40,386 nt of DNA from Oscillospiraceae bacterium. Lineage in GTDB: Bacteria > Bacillota > Clostridia > Oscillospirales > Acutalibacteraceae. The stretch covers positions 1 to 40,386 of the forward strand of contig SVQE01000017.1 in the NCBI GenBank assembly GCA_015065505.1, written 5' to 3'. Within the stretch, counting starts at the first letter, position 1, and every line of letters begins with the position of its first letter. Below the pieces are notes generated by a model. It was not told the DNA's origin. It did not search any database and was given only the letters and a program-made list of their open reading frames with translations. Positions 32,027-40,145 of this stretch are shown in pieces. Made by a program: the position numbers and the translations under genes.

Positions 32027-32152
32027 AGGCTTCCCCTTGAGGGGAAGCTGGATGCGAACAAAGTGAGCAGACGGATGAGGTGGAAACGCAAACGATACTT
32101 CGTATCTACACCTCATCCGTCACTTCGTGACACCTTCTCCTCAATGAGAAGG
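32027..32152. mobile_element. MITE-like palindromic element
   Basis: The element starts AAGGCTTCCCCTTGAGGGGA and ends CACCTTCTCCTCAATGAGAA. Inside, GACGGATGAGGTG pairs with CACCTCATCCGTC, so the whole can fold on itself. I know very similar non-coding elements from many Ruminococcaceae genomes. It directly abuts the kinase stop codon and can act as its terminator. Confidence 0.75.
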
Positions 32153-32153
32153 T

Positions 32154-33437
32154 TTATTTGTTTTGCAGTATTATTGTTAATTTGAATTGTTTATCGGTCT
32201 GGCTGTATTCCCACTCACAATCGCCGCCGTATTTCTTCAGCGTCTTTGCAATGCTTTTCATTCCGATACCGTGGGAGCCTTTGTTTTTCTTAGTCGTTTT
32301 CAGTTTTGAATCGGGCGGAATATCGCAGCTGTTTTCAATAATAACCGTGTCGTAAGTATTAACCCGTTTTGTTGAAAACAAAATCTTCTTTGCTTCCGAT
32401 TTTTCGGCTGCATCAAGCGCGTTATCAAGAGCGTTGCCGAGAATTGTTACAAGGTCAAAGCTTTCAACATAGTTAAGATTGCAGAGCTTAACATCAAAGG
32501 CGAAATCAATATTTTTTGAATAACACTCGGTAACATATTTATTGATGAGAATATCAAGCGTATGGTTTCCGCTGTGGCAGGCGCTGTTTGCAGTTTTGAT
32601 TTCATCATTCATTTTGTCGATATACTCCGCAACCTCGTCACGGCTGCTCATATCGCGTATTGCCGCAAGATGATTTTTGTAATCGTGAGTTAAAATCTGC
32701 ATTTCGCGGTTCTTCATTTCAAGCAGGTCGAGATACTGCATATCAATTTCGTTTTTCATCTGCTGAGTTTTCAGCTCGGCAAATTCGTTTTCCTGTTTTT
32801 GCAAAGCTTGATTGTATATAAAAATGAAACAACATAGAGCCAACGAAAGAACGCTTATTACAGCACAAATCATATTAATCTTTTTAGAGAGGCTGTAATA
32901 AGAAGAAACATAAAATAATAATGTCAGCGTTACTGTAATCATAACCGGATAAAGAAACAGCATAAATGCTTTTTTCATATCATTGACGGCATTGTTTCTT
33001 TTATATGAAAAGCATAATGATATAAGCTTGCAAATAATTAAATATAATGCTTTACAGGTTATGCCTAAAATAATTAATGCCGATAGACTATTTTTATATG
33101 CATCGATAGGTATATTTAACAAATATGATGCGATATATTCAACTATCATTTCACTTATAAACATAATTGCAAGAAGTATTGAGGAGTGAAATATACCGCT
33201 TATCCATGAGATGTTAAAGGACAGCTTACAATATACTACATTGATAATGAAAAATGTTAATAGATTAATTGCTAAACTGTTTTTGTCTATATAATTAACT
33301 GCAAATCCGATTAAATATAACCCAAGCGACAGCAAAACGGAATACGCTGGTTTTATCTTGATTTCATAATTATCCGAGAAATAAACATAGGCAATAACTG
33401 ATTCAAAAACATAAACTAATAAATAGAATAATATCAT
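32154..33437 (-). CDS. AgrC-like membrane histidine kinase (GHKL, HPK10 class)
   Basis: This 427-residue kinase has six to seven TM segments (about 1-205), a coiled-coil (about 210-240), a phospho-acceptor motif QILTHDYKNHLAAI and a GHKL ATPase domain (TILGNALDNALDAAEKS, KGSHGIGMKSI). The class senses peptides (AgrC) or other signals through the membrane part. It starts 6 bases after the regulator stop, and AGGAGA overlaps that stop. No AgrB/AgrD pair is near, so the peptide signal, if any, is unknown; the two small peptides at 30.2-30.5 kb are candidates only by location. Confidence 0.88.
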   Translation of the reverse strand: MILFYLLVYVFESVIAYVYFSDNYEIKIKPAYSVLLSLGLYLIGFAVNYIDKNSLAINLLTFFIINVVYCKLSFNISWISGIFHSSILLAIMFISEMIVEYIASYLLNIPIDAYKNSLSALIILGITCKALYLIICKLISLCFSYKRNNAVNDMKKAFMLFLYPVMITVTLTLLFYVSSYYSLSKKINMICAVISVLSLALCCFIFIYNQALQKQENEFAELKTQQMKNEIDMQYLDLLEMKNREMQILTHDYKNHLAAIRDMSSRDEVAEYIDKMNDEIKTANSACHSGNHTLDILINKYVTECYSKNIDFAFDVKLCNLNYVESFDLVTILGNALDNALDAAEKSEAKKILFSTKRVNTYDTVIIENSCDIPPDSKLKTTKKNKGSHGIGMKSIAKTLKKYGGDCEWEYSQTDKQFKLTIILQNK

Positions 33438-33443
33438 ATCGGC

Positions 33444-34139
33444 TTATCTCCTCTTGATATAATCAAACCAGAATTTGTGAAAATCCGCTTGCTTCCTTGT
33501 TGCAACGGATACCCTTGTTTCGCCGAGGTATATTTCTTTATATCCGTACTGAGTGATATAGTGGATATTAACCAGAAATGATTTATGAACCAAATAGAAA
33601 AATGTATTCGGCAGTTTTGAAACAAGGTCTTCAAATGTGGTCTTCACCAGGTATGTTCCGCTTGTTGTGTAAACGGTTATCTTCCTGTTTTCGCGCTTGA
33701 TATAGATAATATCATCAACAAGCACGCGAACGCTGGAGCCGCCTTTATCAAGGAAAATATCAACATAAGTTTCATCAAGATATTCCATTGCTTTATCAAG
33801 ACCTGCATAGAGGCGCTTTTCATCAAACGGCTTTTCAAAGAAACGGAAGATGTGCAAATCCATTGCCTCGTCCTGATATTCTTCATAAGCCGTAACAAAG
33901 AAAATGATTGTTTTGCTGTTGCGCTCTTGCAGTGCCTTTGCAACTGAAATGCCGTCAGCCCCGGGCATCTGAATATCAAGAAACGCAAGGTCAAAAGCAG
34001 CTCCGCCAGCAAGCACTTCATCGGGCGAAACCGAGGCGGTTATCTCTGTGCTTATCAAGTGAGTTGCCATATACTTTTCAATATTAAATTTTAAATCATC
34101 AACAAACTTCTGCTCGTCATCAAGAATTAAGATACGCAT
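33444..34139 (-). CDS. LytTR-family response regulator
   Basis: This 231-residue protein has a receiver domain (1-125, Asp55 in LAFLDIQMPGADG) and a LytTR DNA-binding domain (about 135-231: DIIYIKRENRKITVYTTSGT, FYLVHKSFLVNIHYI). It should bind pairs of short direct repeats about two turns apart, and such pairs lie before its own gene and before the LRR/peptide operon. Partner kinase is the next gene. GGTGAT precedes the ATG. Confidence 0.92.
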   Translation of the reverse strand: MRILILDDEQKFVDDLKFNIEKYMATHLISTEITASVSPDEVLAGGAAFDLAFLDIQMPGADGISVAKALQERNSKTIIFFVTAYEEYQDEAMDLHIFRFFEKPFDEKRLYAGLDKAMEYLDETYVDIFLDKGGSSVRVLVDDIIYIKRENRKITVYTTSGTYLVKTTFEDLVSKLPNTFFYLVHKSFLVNIHYITQYGYKEIYLGETRVSVATRKQADFHKFWFDYIKRR

Positions 34140-34191
34140 AATATCACCGCTGTTATTTTAACATTAACAGATAAAATAATAAAGTCATTTT

Positions 34192-34223
34192 GCAGAAACG
34201 CAGAAAAATCGCGTCGAAACGCA
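34192..34223 (-). promoter_or_regulatory. LytTR-type boxes before the two-component operon
   Basis: GCAGAAACGCA (34192-34202) and GTCGAAACGCA (34213-34223) are 21 bases apart, with the same AGAAAAATCG spacer as at 31989-32020. A TAAAAT-like -10 lies about 31 bases nearer the gene. This suggests autoregulation. Confidence 0.7.
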
Positions 34224-34252
34224 AGAAAGTAAGCATTTAGAACCCAATTTTT

Positions 34253-34284
34253 GAGGGTAGCAATGATATACCATTGCTACCCTC
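34253..34284. terminator. 13-bp hairpin
   Basis: GAGGGTAGCAATG and CATTGCTACCCTC form a perfect stem around ATATAC, flanked by T-rich sequence on both sides. Likely a terminator for the Fic remnant's former unit. Confidence 0.6.
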
Positions 34285-34394
34285 ATTTTGACATTTTGAA
34301 ACACAGTATCTATGCAGGATTAGAACCGCTAAATACTTCTTATTACTAAAATATTCTCAACATTTCGCTTTTATAAATTCAATCATTTAACCAC

Positions 34395-34547
34395 TATCTT
34401 CCTCTCATAATAGGCACAAGTAGTTTTTTGAATTCTGGAACATCGTCTTCGGAAACAGCTATAAAGCTTCGCCCTTATAAATTAGATAAAGATTCGCAAA
34501 AAAACTGCTATGCGTTTGTTGCCGTCGTTGAAAAGCTGAGTTTTCAT
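34395..34547 (-). pseudogene. Fic-domain protein remnant (frameshifted)
   Basis: On the minus strand one frame reads MKTQLFNDGNKRIAVFL, matching the Fic active-site helix (FxDGNKRTA), then stops. A second frame resumes with FIAVSEDDVPEFKKLL, the usual segment that follows in Fic/Doc proteins. Both halves lie in the right order and distance, so this is a decayed gene; the part coding for the first two thirds is gone. Confidence 0.7.
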
Positions 34548-34644
34548 AGTATACCCCCAGTATGCATTAGTGTACCCTAAATTGCTAATATTTTGTTTTA
34601 TAAAAGTATAAAAATCAATTTGAATCAAAGTAAATAAACGAATT

Positions 34645-34720
34645 ATTGTTCACATATGTTTGAATATTGAACAATAATTGAACAATTTAAGTTGACAAAT
34701 GATAAACATAGAACTATAAT
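34645..34720 (+). promoter_or_regulatory. promoter of the nitrilase-type operon with TGAACAAT boxes
   Basis: TTGACA (34692-34697), 17 bases and TATAAT (34715-34720) are a perfect consensus promoter. Just upstream lie TGAACAAT at 34668-34675 and 34679-34686 (11 bases apart) and an inverted copy ATTGTTCA at 34645-34652. The winged-helix protein of the operon could bind them. Confidence 0.75.
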
Positions 34721-34756
34721 AAATGCAGATGAATTATAAAGAAAGGAGGAAAAAGC

Positions 34757-36244
34757 TTGTTAACTTATAGTACCAATACAGAATACTTCAACATGATATC
34801 CGAATTAATTCAGTTTGTAATTAGTTTTGATGATTATGAACATGATGAAAGCATATCGCCTACAGATTCTGACAGATATTCAAAGCAAGCCGAAGAACTA
34901 ATAAATAAAAACTTAGGAAAATATGATATGGGCGACAAACTTCGCGTAACAGAAGCTGGAAAACATGCTATTATTAACAGTTGCAAGGAAAAAAGCAGCT
35001 TGTTTTTTACAAATGCGGTAATATCTAAGTTGGATGCTTTTATAAATATTGATGATTTCGTCAACGGGTATAACGCTTATAATGTGCCTTGTTTTGAAGA
35101 GGCTGAATTCTTTTCTCTAAATGATAATTATTCAGATACTGGGATAGTGGTTTTGCCCCTAGTATCACGAACCAGAACAAGTGTTAGCTACATTACCTAT
35201 AGCGGAAAAAAGCGCAATCATATTAGACAAACAGCTTTAAGCTTAAAAAACCGCCTTACAAATTGTCTGCAAAACATATTCTTTGTTGAGTATTCAAAAA
35301 TTAAAAAACACATAATTAAAAACATTGTTTTAAAAATTCCAGATGCAGTCACGAAAAAGGGGTATATAGACATCGCTGCATCCCCATACTGTTGCAGACC
35401 TCTTAGTGATGTGTTAAGTATAAACTATTATGAACAATCTAACGGAGAAGAAACGCATGGAAAGTTCATTATTGAAAAAATAATAAACAGCGATGAAATA
35501 AAAGAAGTTTTCCTTAAGGTTTTCAAATATTCTCAAGACAATAACATAGATGTTATATTAGGACCGGAAATATTATGTACCGAAGAATTGTTTGCTGAAA
35601 AATCGGGTGCATATAATAATTTAATTATTGAAAACACCATTAATTCAAATCCATATCTTATTATTCCGGGTAGCTATTGGAGCGATAATATGAATCGTGC
35701 GCCCATATATTATACAGGTGGACGGTGCGTCGGCATACAACAAAAGCACAGAAGGTTTAAACAAAAAAAAGATGACAAAAACTATACTGAGGATTTAAAC
35801 AAATCAAGTGAATACGAAATATTATTGATTCATATCCCTGGATGGGGCAGAATTTCTGTTCTAATATGCAAGGACTTTATCGACCCAAATATAAGAACAT
35901 TGTTGGTTGAAGAGCTACAAGCAACACTTATACTTTGCCCGTCTTTTTCTCCGTCAATGAGCAGTTTTGAAAATGCAGAACAATCATTAGCGGAATATGA
36001 CGCTTCTGCTGTGATTGTAAATTCGTGCACAGCATTAAGTGAATCAAAAGCAGATATAGACTTTGCAGGGGAAGTTTTTACGCCTACCGTATCGTCGATT
36101 GGAGGTAAGTGCCGTCTTAATCGAGAATGCAACGGTATATGCGAATCGGGCTGTGTTTTTAAAATTAGGTTACCTCTTGACAGAAAAGGTGAATCAGATT
36201 ATGAAGAAAGAGGAGCTGAATTCGAACAGTTTATTTTTAACTAG
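34757..36244 (+). CDS. nitrilase-fold (carbon-nitrogen hydrolase) protein with unknown N-terminal half
   Basis: This 495-residue protein starts with TTG after AAAGGAGG. Residues about 1-190 are helical and unrecognised. Residues about 195-480 form a carbon-nitrogen hydrolase with the catalytic triad Glu271 (VILGPEIL), Lys330 (GIQQKHRRF) and Cys371 (SVLICKDFID). The fold cleaves or forms C-N bonds. Nitrilase-like domains also occur in reverse-transcriptase and other phage-defence proteins, but no RT is here. Strongly AT-rich with many ATA and AAA codons, first of three genes read from one consensus promoter. I infer an accessory, possibly defensive, function; the substrate is unknown. Confidence 0.75.
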   Translation: MLTYSTNTEYFNMISELIQFVISFDDYEHDESISPTDSDRYSKQAEELINKNLGKYDMGDKLRVTEAGKHAIINSCKEKSSLFFTNAVISKLDAFINIDDFVNGYNAYNVPCFEEAEFFSLNDNYSDTGIVVLPLVSRTRTSVSYITYSGKKRNHIRQTALSLKNRLTNCLQNIFFVEYSKIKKHIIKNIVLKIPDAVTKKGYIDIAASPYCCRPLSDVLSINYYEQSNGEETHGKFIIEKIINSDEIKEVFLKVFKYSQDNNIDVILGPEILCTEELFAEKSGAYNNLIIENTINSNPYLIIPGSYWSDNMNRAPIYYTGGRCVGIQQKHRRFKQKKDDKNYTEDLNKSSEYEILLIHIPGWGRISVLICKDFIDPNIRTLLVEELQATLILCPSFSPSMSSFENAEQSLAEYDASAVIVNSCTALSESKADIDFAGEVFTPTVSSIGGKCRLNRECNGICESGCVFKIRLPLDRKGESDYEERGAEFEQFIFN

Positions 36245-36289
36245 AAAAACATTTAAAGACCCACAATTATATTATTTAGGAGGAGTAAT

Positions 36290-37120
36290 ATGGATAAAAC
36301 TTTAAGTATTAGTGAACTTGATGTGTTTTCAGCAGTTTACAAACGTGACGCTAACCAAATGCGAGATATTGAGAATAAATACATCAAGTTTTCGTCCAAA
36401 TTAATTAATGACAATAAATATGACGAATTACAAAGTTTGGCATTTAATCAAAAGGCGAGATTATCAAGAATATTTTTTGAAATGGACAATAACAATAACA
36501 CTGATTATTTTGTCGGAAGAGCTTCAGGAATTATTGATATTCTTGAGCAAATATCAAACACGCTTGTTGACTACAAAAACAGACTTGATTCTATTAACGA
36601 TAATGATATAAAGAATATTCCGCACATTGATAATATCATATTTAATATTGCAAATAATGAAGGTGTACGCCACGGAAAGCTTTCTGAATTAACGAAAATC
36701 GAAAAGAATAATTTATCTGGTCTTATGAAAAGGATAGATAAAACTGTAGTTATTTCAGTAAGACAAGGAAAGTATAAACATTATTATTTGACTGATTTTG
36801 GAAAGAAATACTATGAAAACAATTTAAAATACAAAAAAACCGAAGCCAATCTAGATAAGCTTATTGAAGAAATGGCTATAACTATAAGTACAACTGAAGA
36901 CAAGCAATATGCACTGACCAAATTTATATCACTATTATTAAGTCAAGATAATTCTAGTATGCATAAAAGTTTTTCGGGCAATAACATTAATACTTATTTG
37001 TATTTTCGTAATGGCTCTATTAATAGTGAAACAAAAAACAAAAATCAGTATAAAACAAAAATAATAAACAGTTCCTTATCAAATATGAAAGATTTGTTTT
37101 TAAATGAAATAAAGGGGTAA
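36290..37120 (+). CDS. winged-helix protein of the nitrilase operon
   Basis: This 276-residue protein has a helical N-terminal part (about 1-100), a MarR-like winged helix (about 112-178: IIFNIANNEGVRHGKLSELT, LSGLMKRIDKTVVISVRQGK, YYLTDFGKKYYENN) and a helical tail. It may bind the TGAACAAT boxes before the operon, or read out a signal. Start is set by TTAGGAGGAG. It lies 45 bases after the nitrilase-type gene and 3 before the next. AT-rich like both. No family name recognised. Confidence 0.65.
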   Translation: MDKTLSISELDVFSAVYKRDANQMRDIENKYIKFSSKLINDNKYDELQSLAFNQKARLSRIFFEMDNNNNTDYFVGRASGIIDILEQISNTLVDYKNRLDSINDNDIKNIPHIDNIIFNIANNEGVRHGKLSELTKIEKNNLSGLMKRIDKTVVISVRQGKYKHYYLTDFGKKYYENNLKYKKTEANLDKLIEEMAITISTTEDKQYALTKFISLLLSQDNSSMHKSFSGNNINTYLYFRNGSINSETKNKNQYKTKIINSSLSNMKDLFLNEIKG

Positions 37121-37123
37121 AAA

Positions 37124-37762
37124 ATGAACAAAAAGGAATTTTTAGAAAAGGCAAATGGCAGCATATTTGATATATGCACCAAGTATTATAGAGAATATAT
37201 TGATGGAAAAATTAACAAGGAACAAAAAGAAGCATTTTTATATCTTCTAAAATGGAATATGATAAGTGATTATAGCTTAAAGATTGAGTCTATTTACACA
37301 GATGGTGAATATAATGAATTAATAGAAAAAACATCCGATATTGTTGATAAATTCATTAATGGATTGGTTGAAAAAAGAGTCAGTGAAAAAGAATTCTATA
37401 AATGTTTATGGGAATTATATTCAAATGAATCTATTTTTAATGGTCATAATGAAAGAATTAGTGCCTTGATAAATATATTTTCAAGTCCATATATTCCCTA
37501 CTTCTGTTTTGCTGAAGGAATCAATATTACTGACGACGAGTATACTGAAATATTTAAAAACAACATGCTAAACACTCAAAAGTTTTTGTTTATTATTAGC
37601 AATAACTATGATAAAAAATCAGAAGAAGCTTCTTTGATTTATAATCTCTTTAAAGATCTTTCAACAGAAAAGGAAAAAATAGTTTTTCTTTCCAGTATAA
37701 TTGATTATTATAATTTTAGATACGAAGCTCTATTAAATTCAGTTAGTTCTGAAAAAGAATAA
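37124..37762 (+). CDS. unknown helical protein of the nitrilase operon
   Basis: This 212-residue soluble protein is almost all alpha-helix with many Glu/Lys and aromatic residues (FSSPYIPYFCFAEGINITDD). No motif or family recognised, no signal peptide. GGGGTAAAAA precedes the ATG, which lies 3 bases after the winged-helix gene, so coupling is likely. It is the last gene of the AT-rich unit. Confidence 0.6.
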   Translation: MNKKEFLEKANGSIFDICTKYYREYIDGKINKEQKEAFLYLLKWNMISDYSLKIESIYTDGEYNELIEKTSDIVDKFINGLVEKRVSEKEFYKCLWELYSNESIFNGHNERISALINIFSSPYIPYFCFAEGINITDDEYTEIFKNNMLNTQKFLFIISNNYDKKSEEASLIYNLFKDLSTEKEKIVFLSSIIDYYNFRYEALLNSVSSEKE

Positions 37763-37830
37763 GAAAATACTGTATTGTAATATTGCTGATTTTGATTATA
37801 ATAACTATTATCAAGCCATCGGGTGATTAT

Positions 37831-38139
37831 ATGCAAAATACATTTGAAAGAATATATGAGGTTGTTAAGAGAATACCCTATGGCAGAGTTGCAACCTATG
37901 GGCAGGTGGCGATGCTTGCAGGCAATCCGCACTGGAGCAGGGTTGTTGGGTATGCGCTGCATGTTAATCCCGACCCTGACAGCATTCCCTGTTTTCGTGT
38001 TGTTAACCGCTTTGGCGAGCCGTCCTCTGCATTTGCGTTCGGCGGAAAAAACACACAGATATTGCTGCTTGAGGGCGAGGGCGTTGAGTTCACCGACGGA
38101 AGAGTTGATTTAAACCGTTATCAATGGGACGGAAAATAA
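37831..38139 (+). CDS. MGMT/ATL-like alkyltransferase DNA-binding domain protein
   Basis: This 102-residue protein matches the C-terminal DNA-binding domain of O6-alkylguanine transferases: YGRVATYGQVAMLAG (recognition helix) and the active-site region SIPCFRVVN. The acceptor Cys54 is kept, but the usual His of PCHR is Phe55, while alkyltransferase-like (ATL) proteins have Trp for Cys. Activity is therefore uncertain; it may flag damaged guanine for repair. The start at 37831 follows GGGTGATT. It lies 68 bases after the AT-rich operon and has core-like composition. Confidence 0.85.
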   Translation: MQNTFERIYEVVKRIPYGRVATYGQVAMLAGNPHWSRVVGYALHVNPDPDSIPCFRVVNRFGEPSSAFAFGGKNTQILLLEGEGVEFTDGRVDLNRYQWDGK

Positions 38140-38141
38140 TA

Positions 38142-38450
38142 AATCCCCAATCATCCTTAGGGTGGGCGACTTAGGGATTTGATAGCCTAAAAATGCATCT
38201 TTTAGCGAAAAACTGCGTTAAAAATGCTCGGAATAAACAAATTATTCCTGTGCTTTTTGCCTTGTCTTTCACAAAAATCTGCTATTTTTAGGTGCAAAGC
38301 AATTTTGAAATAGGTATTTTTCGTTAGAACAATGAACAAACAAGGGTTAAGGCTGGCGCCTTAACCCTTGTTTTGAAGCTGTTATAGCGGAAAAGAGCAT
38401 TTCAAAATCTATTAAATCCCTAAGTTGCCCACCCTTTTGATGATTGGGGT
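38142..38450. repeat. ~310-bp element with ~38-bp terminal inverted repeats
   Basis: The left end (38142-38180, CCCCAATCATC then GGGTGGGCGACTTAGGGATTT) is inverted at the right end (38414-38450) with a few mismatches. Inside are the 75-base unit shared with 1-75 (38157-38231), a perfect hairpin at 38341-38370 (CAAGGGTTAAGG / CCTTAACCCTTG) and AAGGCTGGCGCCTTA, which recurs at 40329. No ORF. It looks like a non-autonomous mobile or modular intergenic repeat. Confidence 0.75.
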
Positions 38451-38455
38451 GTTTT

Positions 38456-39010
38456 TTATCCGTTGTAGCCGCCTTCAATTATTGAGCTTATATTATCAAT
38501 AATAAAATGCTGGGCGTTTTCGTTATAAAGCACTGCATAGTAAGGACCGTAATGACCGTTGCGCTGTTCAAGTATTATGCCGATGCCTTCGCCGTTTTTT
38601 GTCGGGCGCTTGTGGTTTTTGCCGTTCATCTGAATAATCGACAGCATATCAACATCAACAAGCCAGTTTGTTATCGCGGTTACCTTTAGCTTTTTCATTG
38701 TTTCGGGCTTCATTTCGTTTATTCTTTTTGCAAATTCGGTTATTGAAACGGGCTCGGCAAAATATTCAAAGCTGTTCATATCAAGCCTTTGAATATCAAA
38801 ATTCTCCTGCGGCTTTGATTTCTTTTTAACTCCGCCGTTTTCAATAACCTCTTCAAGGACATCCGAAACATAAAGCAGGCAGCGCGAAATTCTTATGTTA
38901 TTAATAACATCGTCGTCGCCAACCGCTTCAAGTGTTAACGGGTTTACGCCCCTTGCCAGAGAGTCTATATAATCCTTTGCGTGCTTAATAGTTTTTATAT
39001 CAAGTTCCAT
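38456..39010 (-). CDS. conserved hypothetical protein, 184 residues
   Basis: This soluble protein has an N-terminal helical part with IKHAKDYIDSLARGVNPLTL and DVINNIRISRCLLYVSDVLE, and a C-terminal wHTH-like part (VSITEFAKRINEMK, MKKLKVTAITNWLVDVDML) followed by a short beta region with Gly-rich IGIILEQRNGHYGPYYAVLY. I have seen this pattern in Clostridia as hypothetical; function is unknown. It has its own promoter (39040-39068) and GGGAG before the ATG. The wHTH part suggests nucleic acid binding. Confidence 0.6.
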   Translation of the reverse strand: MELDIKTIKHAKDYIDSLARGVNPLTLEAVGDDDVINNIRISRCLLYVSDVLEEVIENGGVKKKSKPQENFDIQRLDMNSFEYFAEPVSITEFAKRINEMKPETMKKLKVTAITNWLVDVDMLSIIQMNGKNHKRPTKNGEGIGIILEQRNGHYGPYYAVLYNENAQHFIIDNISSIIEGGYNG

Positions 39011-39039
39011 AGCCGTTCTCCCGTAATTAATATATAATT

Positions 39040-39068
39040 ATCATACAATATTAGCACATATGTGTCAA
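39040..39068 (-). promoter_or_regulatory. promoter of the 184-residue hypothetical gene
   Basis: On the minus strand TTGACA, 17 bases and TATGAT, 30 bases before the start codon. Confidence 0.7.
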
Positions 39069-39133
39069 TATCAAATTGATGTATTCGTTTTGGCTAATGG
39101 TTTTTGAGATTTATAAAAAGTATTACTATTAGT

Positions 39134-39162
39134 TTGCAATATGCTTTTTTTGATGTTAAAAT
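39134..39162 (+). promoter_or_regulatory. promoter of the D-2-hydroxyacid dehydrogenase gene
   Basis: TTGCAA, 17 bases and TAAAAT, 48 bases before the ATG; the leader shows no obvious structure. Confidence 0.65.
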
Positions 39163-39209
39163 GGTATGGATTTAAGTATACACTTATAAAGGATTTGTTG
39201 GGTGATTAT

Positions 39210-40145
39210 ATGAAGGTTGTATTATCCGCAAGAAATTTCTGTTTTGAAGGCTGCAGGGCAAAGGAGCTGCTTGAAGAAAACGGCTTTGAGGTTGTTGATA
39301 TTTCGAACAGAAAATTTGATAACGAAAATGAATATGCCGCGGCGCTTTGTGATGCCGATATAATCATAAACGGCTTTGAAAAAATGAGCACCGCCGTTAT
39401 TGAAAACTGCAAGAAGCTTAAGCTGATTTCAATTCGCGGCGTGGGTTATGATTATATTGATGTTGAAGCCTGCAAAAGAAAGAATATTGCTGTTCTGAGA
39501 ACTGTCGGAACAGTCGGCGAGGCGGTATCTGAGCAGGTTATTGCATATATTATGCACTTTGCAAGGCAGATTGAAACGCTGAATTCCTGTATGCAGCAGG
39601 ACAGCTGGAACAGAATTATGACCGAGGGCGCATACGGCAAAACAATCGGCATTATCGGCTTCGGTGAAATAGGCAGTGCCGTTGCAAGAAAAGCGAACGC
39701 ACTCGGAATGAAAATAGTTTATAACTGCAAAAGCAAGAAAGATAACCCCTATGAATTTATGGAGCTCAGCGAGCTTCTGAAAATCAGCGATTATGTTGTG
39801 CTTGCCCTTCCGCTGAACAGCGAAACCGAAGGCATAATTGATGAAAAAGCGCTTTCGCTAATGAAGCAGAATGCGGTTTTAATAAATGTTGCGAGGGCGA
39901 AAATCGTTGATGAAAAAGCGCTGAGAAACGCAGTTGATAACGGGGTTATAAAGGGCGCGGCGGTTGATGTTTTTGAAAGCGAGCCCTGCACAAACAGCGT
40001 GCTCAAAGGCAGCGAAAGCATTCTTCTTACTCCGCACACAGCGCCGTTTACAAAATCAAATTTCAATATGATGAACACACTCGCAAGTGAAAATGTCATT
40101 AATTTTTTCAGCGGAAATCTTGATGAGAAATACAGATTAATATAG
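39210..40145 (+). CDS. D-isomer-specific 2-hydroxyacid dehydrogenase
   Basis: This 311-residue NAD-dependent enzyme has the Rossmann motif GIIGFGEIGSAVARK (about 147-161), catalytic Arg in INVARAKIVDE, Glu in VFESEPC and His in LTPHTAPFT. It reduces 2-oxoacids or oxidises D-2-hydroxyacids; the substrate (3-phosphoglycerate, lactate or other) cannot be set from the sequence. There is no ACT domain, so it is not a long-form SerA. GGGTGATT precedes the ATG at 39210; readings from 39141 lack a site. It stands alone between repeat-rich regions. Confidence 0.88.
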   Translation: MKVVLSARNFCFEGCRAKELLEENGFEVVDISNRKFDNENEYAAALCDADIIINGFEKMSTAVIENCKKLKLISIRGVGYDYIDVEACKRKNIAVLRTVGTVGEAVSEQVIAYIMHFARQIETLNSCMQQDSWNRIMTEGAYGKTIGIIGFGEIGSAVARKANALGMKIVYNCKSKKDNPYEFMELSELLKISDYVVLALPLNSETEGIIDEKALSLMKQNAVLINVARAKIVDEKALRNAVDNGVIKGAAVDVFESEPCTNSVLKGSESILLTPHTAPFTKSNFNMMNTLASENVINFFSGNLDEKYRLI

